Shown here: positions 1 to 5,374 of the stretch, one piece after another
Position numbering within the stretch: position 1 is the stretch's first letter
Layout: every line of letters begins with the position of its first letter
Assembly: GCA_903893955.1 (NCBI GenBank)
Contig: CAITOG010000058.1
Span: 1 to 5,717 of the forward strand
From: an uncultured Actinomycetes bacterium
GTDB taxonomy: Bacteria > Actinomycetota > Acidimicrobiia > Acidimicrobiales > RAAP-2
Direction of reading: 5' to 3'
DNA: 5,717 nt
Position numbers and translations under genes: made by a program
Notes under the pieces: generated by a model
What the model was told of the DNA's origin: nothing
Database searches by the model: none
Seen by the model: the letters and a program-made list of their open reading frames with translations, nothing else

Positions 1-450
1 CACTCTTCCTGGGTCGCAGCGATTCCCTACTTCTTCTTGGTCGGTGTGGCGGTCGCCTTGCAGTACATCCAGATGTCCCGGATGAATAAGCGTAATGCCG
101 CAGCTCAGACGAACTCTCAGATGGCAACGATCCAAAAGTTCATGCCTATTGTGTTCGCCTATATTTACTTTTTGATCCCTGCAGCCGTGCTCATCTACAT
201 GATCGTCTCGTCGATCATCAGGATCGGAACGCAGGAAGCGATCTTCAGGAACCAGGACCTCTCAGGCACCAAGGGTGCTCCGGAGGTTGCGCGTTCGAGC
301 GGCGGGGCCAAGGAGTCGGCGATCCCCGCATCGAGCTCAGAGAAGAAGAAGCCGGCGCAGAGCGCGCCGGCGGAAATCGAAGACGAGCAGAAGCCAAGCG
401 CGAATCCGACGCAGCGCGCAAAGGCGAAGCGAAAGCGGAAGGAACGCTAG
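1..450 (+). CDS. yidC: Membrane protein insertase YidC, C-terminal part (5' truncated by window)
   Basis: YidC/Oxa1-family insertase, which places proteins in the cytoplasmic membrane alone or with SecYEG. The frame is open from base 1, so the gene begins outside the window; 149 residues remain, ending at TAG 448-450. Two hydrophobic segments are visible, at about residues 9-22 and 49-73 of the fragment. The stretch MATIQKFMPIVFAYI, followed by a proline-containing membrane segment and RIGTQEA, matches the last transmembrane region typical of the family. After about residue 85 comes a hydrophilic tail of some 65 residues ending in KAKRKRKER. Basic tails like this help Oxa1/YidC proteins contact ribosomes, though that role is inferred here. 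The next gene, jag, starts three bases after the stop, which fits the common yidC-jag pairing. Confidence 0.93.
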   Translation, partial: HSSWVAAIPYFFLVGVAVALQYIQMSRMNKRNAAAQTNSQMATIQKFMPIVFAYIYFLIPAAVLIYMIVSSIIRIGTQEAIFRNQDLSGTKGAPEVARSSGGAKESAIPASSSEKKKPAQSAPAEIEDEQKPSANPTQRAKAKRKRKER

Positions 451-453
451 ATC

Positions 454-1326
454 GTGGAGTGGGTTGAGATCACCGGCAAGAATCTGGACGAGGCAAAGGA
501 GCGCGCGCTCGAGCAGCTGGGCGTGGCAGAGGCGGACGCCGAGGTTCAGGTCATCGCTGAACCAAAGACAGGCCTTTTCGGGCGCGTCCGAGGCGAGGCT
601 CGGGTCAGGGCACGGGTCAAGCCAGCCACCCCGCGGCCGAAGAAGGGTCGTGGCGGAAGGACGAGGACCAAGGGTGGCTCGTCGGGCCGGTCAGGAGGCG
701 GCGAGCGCCGTCCAGACGGCGATGAGGCCACCGGGGAGAAGCGTGGCGGACGCCAGCAGGGTGGCAGCGCGAAGGGTTCAGGCGCAGCAGGCGCCAAACG
801 ATCAGGCTCCGACCGGGGCATCAAGAAGGAAGCATCGAAGGAGGAGAGCATGGCAGAGGGTGTGACGCTCGAAGAGCAGGCAGCGGTGGCGAAGGAGTTC
901 CTGGAGGGACTGCTCACCACGATGGACCTGGAGGCCACGGTCGAGATCCGTCCCCTCGATGACGAGACCGTCGAGCTTGCGGTGGACGGCGAGGGGCTCG
1001 GCATGCTGGTCGGTCCTCGAGGCACGACGCTGGCTGCGCTCCAGGACGTGACCCGGACCGTGGTGCAGGGCCGCTATGCAGCGAAGACCGACAGGATCCT
1101 CGTCGACGTTGCTCGATACCGCGAGCGTCGTGCGGCTGCGCTCACACGCTTCGCCAAGGAGCAGTCCGACGAGGTTATCGCTTCCGGCGAAGAGCGTGCG
1201 CTCGAGCCCATGTCTCCTGCCGACCGCAAGGTCATCCATGATGCCGTCAACGAGATCGACGGTGTGATCACCAGGTCTGAGGGCGAGGACGCCCGTCGAC
1301 ACGTCGTCATCGCGCCCGGCTCCTAG
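454..1326 (+). CDS. jag: Jag/KhpB-type RNA-binding protein (Jag_N, KH, R3H)
   Basis: Cytoplasmic RNA-binding protein of the Jag/KhpB (SpoIIIJ-associated) family, linked in other bacteria to cell elongation and division control. The protein has 290 residues. Residues 1-56 are the Jag_N domain with the KTGLFG signature (38-43). Residues 57-135 are a low-complexity linker rich in Gly, Arg, Lys and Ser, probably disordered. A KH domain spans about 140-220, with its GxxG loop as GPRG (187-190). The R3H domain follows, with R258 and H262 in the R-x3-H arrangement and the closing RRHVVIAPG. The start is GTG, supported by the purine-rich GGAAGGAA at 437-444, nine bases upstream. The spacing implies co-transcription with yidC. 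The linker is longer than in compact Jag proteins, and with the basic YidC tail this neighbourhood is rich in possible RNA-contacting segments. Confidence 0.93.
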   Translation: MEWVEITGKNLDEAKERALEQLGVAEADAEVQVIAEPKTGLFGRVRGEARVRARVKPATPRPKKGRGGRTRTKGGSSGRSGGGERRPDGDEATGEKRGGRQQGGSAKGSGAAGAKRSGSDRGIKKEASKEESMAEGVTLEEQAAVAKEFLEGLLTTMDLEATVEIRPLDDETVELAVDGEGLGMLVGPRGTTLAALQDVTRTVVQGRYAAKTDRILVDVARYRERRAAALTRFAKEQSDEVIASGEERALEPMSPADRKVIHDAVNEIDGVITRSEGEDARRHVVIAPGS

Positions 1327-1341
1327 GACTCGGAACGACCC

Positions 1342-1974
1342 GTGGGTTCGGGCGACTCTGGGATCCTGAGGGTTCTCGAGCGTTCGAAGGAGCTCGGCTT
1401 CCTCGGCCCGGGACCGGTTGACGATCACCTTCGTCACGCCATCGGCTTCACCAACGCTGCCGATGCCGCCGGCATCGCGATGCCCCGTCGGGTCATCGAC
1501 CTTGGCTCGGGCGGCGGCGTCCCAGGGCTTGTTGTGGCGATTCATTGGAGCGATGCCGAGCTGCTCCTCCTTGACGGATCGACCAAACGGTGTGCCTTCC
1601 TCGAGGAGGCCGTCGCTGATCTCGACCTCGGCGACCGGGTCTCGGTCCGTTGCGGTCGTGCCGAGGATCTGGCCCATGAAGAAGCTCTGAGGCACTGGGC
1701 CGACCTGGTCGTCGCTCGTTCGTTCGCTGCCCCGGCGATCACCGCTGAGTGCGCGGCTGGCTTCCTCGAGACCGGTGGCCACCTGATCGTCTCAGAGCCA
1801 CCCATGGAGGCCGCCATCGAGCGTTGGGACATCCAGGGGCTCGCGGAGCTCGGGATGGGTGATCCGAAGCTGGTCGCCACCGAGCTTCGCTTCATGGTGA
1901 TCACGCAGAATCAGCCGTGCCCGATCCGGTTTCCTCGGCGGGTAGGAGTCCCTGCGAAACGACCGCTCTTCTGA
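1342..1974 (+). CDS. rsmG: 16S rRNA (guanine-N7) methyltransferase RsmG (GidB)
   Basis: SAM-dependent methyltransferase expected to make m7G527 in 16S rRNA; loss in other bacteria gives low-level streptomycin resistance. It has 210 residues, close to E. coli RsmG. The SAM-binding loop is DLGSGGGVPGL (53-63), followed by LLDGSTKRCAFL (76-87, acidic residue for the ribose), GRAEDL (105-110) and VVARSFA (123-129). The C-terminus RFPRRVGVPAKRPLF (196-210) is a family hallmark. Two departures are visible: the usual N-terminal N-L-T motif is not evident, and the segment that often reads LKG after the GG turn is LIVSEPP (148-154). The start is GTG; the jag stop lies in the same frame 18 bases upstream, so no longer version is possible. 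AGGA or CGGA upstream could serve as a weak ribosome binding site. It is likely in the yidC-jag operon. Confidence 0.93.
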   Translation: MGSGDSGILRVLERSKELGFLGPGPVDDHLRHAIGFTNAADAAGIAMPRRVIDLGSGGGVPGLVVAIHWSDAELLLLDGSTKRCAFLEEAVADLDLGDRVSVRCGRAEDLAHEEALRHWADLVVARSFAAPAITAECAAGFLETGGHLIVSEPPMEAAIERWDIQGLAELGMGDPKLVATELRFMVITQNQPCPIRFPRRVGVPAKRPLF

Positions 1975-1987
1975 GGTGCTGCGCTCG

Positions 1988-2005
1988 ATGTTCCACGTGG
2001 AACAT
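1988..2005. other. parS: parS site 1 (ParB-binding centromere)
   Basis: An 18-base perfect palindrome, ATGTTCCACGTGGAACAT, contains the 16-base core TGTTCCACGTGGAACA at 1989-2004. This fits the widely conserved chromosomal parS consensus TGTTNCACGTGNAACA at every position. It lies 13 bases after the rsmG stop and upstream of parA-parB, the usual place for origin-proximal parS. ParB should bind it through its helix-turn-helix and load as a CTP-dependent clamp. Confidence 0.95.
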
Positions 2006-2011
2006 GGATGA

Positions 2012-2027
2012 GCGTCCAGGTGGAGAA
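2012..2027. other. Degenerate parS-like copy midway between the two parS sites
   Basis: GCGTCCAGGTGGAGAA matches the parS core at 10 of 16 positions, including TCCA and TGGA on either side of the centre. The central CG is replaced by GG. Its centre lies exactly 23 bp from the centres of both perfect parS sites. The spacing is read directly; binding is inference, and it may be a decayed site or chance. Confidence 0.4.
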
Positions 2028-2034
2028 GCGCTTG

Positions 2035-2050
2035 TGTTCCACGTGGAACA
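2035..2050. other. parS: parS site 2 (ParB-binding centromere)
   Basis: A second perfect 16-base palindrome, TGTTCCACGTGGAACA, is identical to the core of site 1 with centres 46 bp apart. The palindrome does not extend beyond 16 bases because the flanks are G and T. It lies about 100 bp before the parA ATG, so ParB bound here could also influence parAB transcription. Confidence 0.95.
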
Positions 2051-2086
2051 TCACAACCGGAGCACGGGAGGGATGGTGAAGTCCTC

Positions 2087-2116
2087 TTGACGGGAGCCCC
2101 CCGGAGCGGCGAAGAT
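2087..2116 (+). promoter_or_regulatory. Candidate parA promoter
   Basis: TTGACG (2087-2092) resembles a -35 element. After an 18-base spacer, GAAGAT (2111-2116) is a weak -10, keeping the A at position 2 and the final T. Transcription would begin near 2123 and leave a leader of about 30 bases before the parA ATG at 2153. The box lies 36 bases after parS site 2. The -10 is poor, so this is a candidate only. Confidence 0.3.
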
Positions 2117-2152
2117 GTCCCTCGTGCCCAACTCCCCCGTGAGAGACCAGTA

Positions 2153-3289
2153 ATGGCGATCTGGAGGAAGAATCGGGAGGAGGCGTCGTCATCGGAAGCC
2201 GTCACTCCTGAGCACGTCTCTGAGGCCGAGCCAGTGAACGTCGCGTCTTCGACAGAGGGTCATGAGGCGACGCGGGGGACCGATGCGGAGATCGCGCCCG
2301 ACACCGTCGAGGTGAGTCGGGACTCGTCCGAGACAGGATCGGATACTCCTCCCCCACCAGCACAGAGAATTGCTGATGAGAACGTCGCCGTGCCGGAGGA
2401 AGCCAGCCCGGACCTCTCAGAGGACGATGAGAATCTGGAGGACGACGAGCTCGACGTGCCGATTGTGGACGAGGAGCAGACTGAGGTCCGCCCTGCTCGA
2501 CCGGTTCGAGACCTGCCCCGGATCATGGCGGTGGCAAACCAGAAGGGTGGCGTCGGTAAGACCACGACCACCATCAACCTGGGCGCAGCGCTTGCCGAGC
2601 TCGGTTATCGCGTGCTCGTCATAGATCTTGACCCACAGGGCAACGCCACGACAGGTCTGGGCATCGAGCGCAAGAACTTCGAGCACTCGATGTACGACGT
2701 GATCATGCGCGAGCACCCACTCGAGGACGTCATCGAGGCCACCAGCGTGCGGAACCTCTTCGTCGCCCCTGCGACACTCGACCTCTCAGGCGTCGAGATC
2801 GAGCTCGTGCCGGCGTTCAGCCGAGAGCTGCGGCTCAAGCGGGCTCTCGAGCCCATCATCGACGACTTCGACTTCGTGATGATCGACTGCCCTCCGTCGC
2901 TGGGCCTGATCACGATCAACGCGTTGGCCGCAGCAGATGAGGTGCTGGTTCCCATCCAGTGCGAGTACTACGCCCTCGAGGGGCTCAGCCAGCTTCGCTC
3001 CACTCTCAAGCTGGTAGCCGGGAACCTCAACCAGGAGCTCGAAATGTCGACGATCGTCCTGACGATGTATGACGCCAGGACACGCCTCGCAGCCGATGTG
3101 GCGGCAGACGTCCGGGAGCACTTCCCAGATCAGGTCTGCGACACCATCATCCCAAGGACTGTGAGACTGTCAGAGGCGCCATCGTTCGGGCAGCCGATTA
3201 CCACGTTCGATCCAGCATCCAGAGGTGCCTCTGCCTACAGGGACCTCGCCAAGGAGGTGAGCAATGGCGCGCCGAAGCGGGCTGGGTAA
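2153..3289 (+). CDS. parA: Chromosome partitioning ATPase ParA (Soj) with acidic N-terminal extension
   Basis: Deviant Walker-type ATPase that binds DNA non-specifically as an ATP dimer and moves ParB-parS complexes, separating replicated origins. From ATG 2153 it has 378 residues. The ATPase core starts near 121 and closely resembles Bacillus Soj. It has Walker A KGGVGKTT (131-138) with signature lysine K131, Walker A' VLVIDLDPQGN (154-164), Walker B FVMIDCPPSLG (241-251), QCEYYALEGLSQL (269-281) and IPRTVRLSEAPSFGQP (333-348). Residues 8-120 are an extra, strongly acidic, Ser/Pro-containing region, probably disordered. ATG 2153 has GAGAG (2141-2145) at suitable spacing. TTG 2087 is in frame but more likely part of a promoter. 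ATG 2525 would give a core-only protein but lacks a visible ribosome binding site and truncates the first strand. The end overlaps parB by 26 bases. Confidence 0.93.
   Translation: MAIWRKNREEASSSEAVTPEHVSEAEPVNVASSTEGHEATRGTDAEIAPDTVEVSRDSSETGSDTPPPPAQRIADENVAVPEEASPDLSEDDENLEDDELDVPIVDEEQTEVRPARPVRDLPRIMAVANQKGGVGKTTTTINLGAALAELGYRVLVIDLDPQGNATTGLGIERKNFEHSMYDVIMREHPLEDVIEATSVRNLFVAPATLDLSGVEIELVPAFSRELRLKRALEPIIDDFDFVMIDCPPSLGLITINALAAADEVLVPIQCEYYALEGLSQLRSTLKLVAGNLNQELEMSTIVLTMYDARTRLAADVAADVREHFPDQVCDTIIPRTVRLSEAPSFGQPITTFDPASRGASAYRDLAKEVSNGAPKRAG
3251..3260 (+). promoter_or_regulatory. Strong Shine-Dalgarno for parB inside parA
   Basis: AAGGAGGTGA is fully complementary to the usual anti-Shine-Dalgarno end of 16S rRNA and lies just before the parB ATG (3264). 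It fixes the parB start and sits within the last codons of parA, so parB can be initiated by ribosomes finishing parA or independently. It is the best ribosome binding site in the window. Confidence 0.85.
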
Positions 3290-4220
3290 GGGGCTCGGAG
3301 CCCTCATTCCCAGTGAGGTTGTCGAGGCAGATGACGGGATCTTGCGAGAGGTCCCGATCGGCTCGATCACGCCCAACGCCTTCCAGCCCCGTGAGCACTT
3401 CGATGAGGAGGCGCTCTCCTCCCTTGCAGCTTCAATCCGTGAGATCGGCGTCCTCCAGCCGATCCTGGTCAGACCCTCTGGCGACGAAGACGGAACCTAT
3501 GAGCTGATCGCCGGAGAGCGCCGCTGGCGTGCTGCTCGGCGAGCGGGCCTCTCGACCATCCCGGTCCTCATCAGAGCCTCGACGGATGACAAGGGCAGCC
3601 TCGAGCAGGCTCTCGTTGAGAACCTCCATCGTGCCGATCTGAACGCGCTTGAGGAAGCAGCGGCCTATCAGCAGCTGATCGACGATTTCGACCTCACCCA
3701 TGAAGAGGTGGCCACGAGAGTCGGCAAGAGCCGAGCGTCGGTGACCAACACCCTGCGGCTGCTCCAGCTGCCCTCCGGGGTGCAGCGAGCCCTCCAGGAG
3801 GGTCAGATCTCTGCAGGCCATGCACGTGCACTGTTGGGGACGCCTGATCGATCGCTCCAGGAGGAGCTGGCGGTCCTGGTCGTCGCTGAGGGTCTCTCTG
3901 TCCGAGCGACCGAGGAGCTGGTCCGCAACGGAGGGGTGCCTCAGGGAGCATCTGGTGAGTCGAGCGAGGATGGCGAGGCGGGTGGCGTCACCGTGCCGAG
4001 TCCACGTCAGCCCGAGCCCCGTCGCACTGCACCGCGTCCGCTGCCACCTCCTGGGATCCTCGAGCTCGAGGAGCTGCTCTCGAGCCATCTCGACACCAGG
4101 GTCAAGGTGGACCTCTCAGCCAAGCGTGGTCGCCTCTTGGTCGAGTTCGCGACCCTCGAGGATCTTGAGCGGATCTACCGCCAGATGCTCGGATCGCAGC
4201 GTCCGGGAAACCCCGTTTGA
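3264..4220 (+). CDS. parB: Chromosome partitioning protein ParB (Spo0J), CTP-dependent parS clamp
   Basis: parS-binding protein that loads and slides as a CTP-dependent clamp, recruits SMC in many bacteria and stimulates ParA. It has 318 residues in the usual order. The N-terminal RRSGLGKGLGALIP (3-16) is the ParA-interacting segment. The CTP-binding region has PNAFQPREHF (37-46), the GERRWRA box (84-90) and ENLHRADLNALEEA (119-132). The helix-turn-helix lies at about 145-170 (THEEVATRVGKSRASV), followed by ISAGHARALLG (182-192). A variable Gly/Pro-rich linker spans about 223-264. The C-terminal dimerisation domain is about 265-310. The ENLHR motif has His where many ParBs have Gln. The start is fixed by the strong ribosome binding site inside parA. 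Its targets are presumably the two parS sites upstream of parA, and a hairpin terminator follows the gene. Confidence 0.95.
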   Translation: MARRSGLGKGLGALIPSEVVEADDGILREVPIGSITPNAFQPREHFDEEALSSLAASIREIGVLQPILVRPSGDEDGTYELIAGERRWRAARRAGLSTIPVLIRASTDDKGSLEQALVENLHRADLNALEEAAAYQQLIDDFDLTHEEVATRVGKSRASVTNTLRLLQLPSGVQRALQEGQISAGHARALLGTPDRSLQEELAVLVVAEGLSVRATEELVRNGGVPQGASGESSEDGEAGGVTVPSPRQPEPRRTAPRPLPPPGILELEELLSSHLDTRVKVDLSAKRGRLLVEFATLEDLERIYRQMLGSQRPGNPV

Positions 4221-4235
4221 CCTGAGATTCCAGGC

Positions 4236-4270
4236 ATCGAGGGTTCGCTCAACCCTCGATAGACCGTTTT
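4236..4270 (+). terminator. Intrinsic terminator after parB
   Basis: ATCGAGGGTT (4236-4245) and AACCCTCGAT (4251-4260) form a perfect 10-bp stem with a five-base loop, starting 15 bases after the parB stop. A run of four T follows at 4267-4270 with CCCC after it. The stem is strong but the T-run is short and six bases removed. There is no T-run in the opposite direction, so it probably serves only the + strand. Confidence 0.7.
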
Positions 4271-4278
4271 CCCCACCC

Positions 4279-4299
4279 TGTGCATTAGGTTGTGGATTG
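4279..4299. promoter_or_regulatory. Two DnaA-box-like 9-mers in the convergent gap
   Basis: On the - strand, TAATGCACA (4287-4279) differs from the DnaA box TTATNCACA at one position, and CAATCCACA (4299-4291) differs at two. Both face the same way with starts 12 bp apart, in a locally AT-richer pocket between convergent genes. The neighbourhood is origin-proximal, but two imperfect matches are weak evidence for DnaA binding. Confidence 0.25.
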
Positions 4300-4316
4300 T
4301 CGCGATGTGTTCGCGA
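4300..4316. repeat. TCGCGA inverted repeat in the convergent gap
   Basis: TCGCGA occurs twice (4300-4305 and 4311-4316) separated by TGTGT, giving a 6-bp stem with a five-base loop; each half is itself a palindrome. No T-run follows on either strand. It directly abuts the second DnaA-box-like sequence. It could be a minor hairpin or a protein site; nothing decides which. The rest of the gap, to the amidase stop, holds only a short GCTCG/CGAGC hairpin (4361-4374) with no T-run. Confidence 0.3.
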
Positions 4317-4384
4317 AACCATCACATTTGCGACCATCGTGCATCGATGAGAGATCGAGTGCTCGCCAGCGAGCCTCGAGGGTC

Positions 4385-5374
4385 CTAGTTGGGGCTCTGC
4401 TCACCCTCAGCCCAGGCCACGATGGCAGCAGCGAGCGCCTCGGCGACCTGCGAGCTGTGCTCGACCACGTGACCGGCGGGACCGATCTCGATGAGGACCG
4501 CCGGCATCTGGGTCTCACGAAGGATCGGGATGGTCATGCCCTGTGCCTGCGTGGCCTGGCTGAGCGCGCGACCTACCAGGCCCTCCATCCGCTCAGCGAG
4601 GTCGCGACCTGCAGCCGATTCATAGGAGTAGCCGGAGTAGTAGGCAATGTTGCAACCCTGAATTGCATCCGTGAGCTTGATCCCGACGTAGACGTGAACC
4701 CCGGCAGCGTTGGCCTCGGCTGCCTGGGCAGACTCCTCGAGATGGCTGAGCAGGGTGACGCGAGCACCAGCAGCGCTCAGCCGGCGGGCCAGGGCGGCGG
4801 TGATGATCGTCCCGAGCCCGTCGATCTCGCCGAGACCCAGGTGCCGGCCACGAAGGGTGGGCGGCTCGAGGCGTCGAAGCTCGGCTTCCCTGACCGTGGT
4901 CACGAGGGCAAGGGTCTGGTGTCGGGCGGAGACACGGACGAGCTCGTCGATCGTCCTCGCCCCGGCGATGCCGTCGACTGGAAGCTGCACGTTTCGCTGG
5001 AACTCGGCCAAGGCCTGTGCGGTGGCGTCACCGAAGATCCCATCGACTCGACCGGTGTCGAAGCCGAGGGAGCACAGGCGGCTCTGGAGCTCGGCCACGT
5101 CGTCGCCCCGAAGCATCGGATGGCTGCGGTAGATGAGGCGGTCACCGAGGCTCAGACCGGCCTCAACCAGCGTCGACCAGGTGCTTGGCCCGACGACCCC
5201 GTCGATCCGAAGCCCCCGGACTCGCTGAAACGACTCGACGGCGGCGCGCGTCGACGAGCCGAAGTTTCCCACAGGGTCGGTGATCGGGAGGGCGGCGACC
5301 CTCGTCAGCCGCTCCTGCAGGTCTTCAACAGGGGCTCCAAGATCCCCCTCAGCGAGGGGGAGGACCGCGATCAG
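4385..5374 (-). CDS. CwlM-like protein: two peptidoglycan-binding repeats plus degenerate amidase_3 domain
   Basis: Resembles the N-acetylmuramoyl-L-alanine amidase family in the CwlM arrangement. Numbering from CTG 5374 (329 residues), peptidoglycan-binding repeats lie at about 5-72 and 84-147, with FGSSTRAAVESFQRVRGL and IFGDATAQALAEFQRN as diagnostic segments. An amidase_3-like fold spans about 173-324. The family's first zinc histidine (normally in DPGHGG) is not seen. The SIHAN-type histidine position reads VGIKLT (K233), and the first glutamate ligand is not evident. The catalytic-type glutamate may survive in LIEIG (E296). No signal peptide is visible. A cytoplasmic, non-hydrolytic regulator like mycobacterial CwlM, which activates MurA, is therefore the best guess. 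The long C-terminal tail of CwlM is absent. The start is unsettled: no ATG, GTG or TTG lies in frame between the trxA stop and the first repeat, so CTG overlapping that stop (CTGA) is chosen. GTG 5272 would break repeat 1. Confidence 0.75.
   Translation of the reverse strand: MIAVLPLAEGDLGAPVEDLQERLTRVAALPITDPVGNFGSSTRAAVESFQRVRGLRIDGVVGPSTWSTLVEAGLSLGDRLIYRSHPMLRGDDVAELQSRLCSLGFDTGRVDGIFGDATAQALAEFQRNVQLPVDGIAGARTIDELVRVSARHQTLALVTTVREAELRRLEPPTLRGRHLGLGEIDGLGTIITAALARRLSAAGARVTLLSHLEESAQAAEANAAGVHVYVGIKLTDAIQGCNIAYYSGYSYESAAGRDLAERMEGLVGRALSQATQAQGMTIPILRETQMPAVLIEIGPAGHVVEHSSQVAEALAAAIVAWAEGEQSPN
5343..5361 (-). promoter_or_regulatory. GC-rich hairpin at the trxA / amidase-fold gene junction
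   Basis: Reading the - strand, TCCCCCTC, GCT, GAGGGGGA form a perfect 8-bp stem with a three-base loop, nine bases after the trxA stop. It covers the first codons of the downstream frame. No T-run follows, so it is not a standard terminator. In the mRNA it could attenuate transcription, stabilise trxA message or control initiation of the next gene. Its 3' arm GAGGGGG also resembles a Shine-Dalgarno. Confidence 0.5.

Noticed and set aside
802..1782. Long open frame on the - strand (326 codons) opposite jag and rsmG
   Set aside because: It crosses two well-supported genes on the other strand and shows no domain or ribosome binding site of its own.
2073..2090. Five-codon leader frame (MVKSS) before parA with a purine-rich stretch upstream
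   Set aside because: The GGGAGGG directly abuts the ATG, leaving no room for initiation, and nothing suggests attenuation. It is most likely chance.
2087..2152. TTG 2087 as the parA start, adding 22 residues
   Set aside because: It coincides with a -35-like TTGACG and the added residues look like translated leader. ATG 2153 has an acceptable ribosome binding site.
4466..4471. CACGTG in the amidase-fold gene as a possible third parS
   Set aside because: Only the central bases match and the flanks do not form the TGTTN/NAACA arms.
3981..5033. 13-base repeat GGTGGCGTCACCG at 3981-3993 and 5021-5033
   Set aside because: Both copies are inside coding sequence of unrelated proteins and built from common GC-rich codons; two copies do not make a repeat family.
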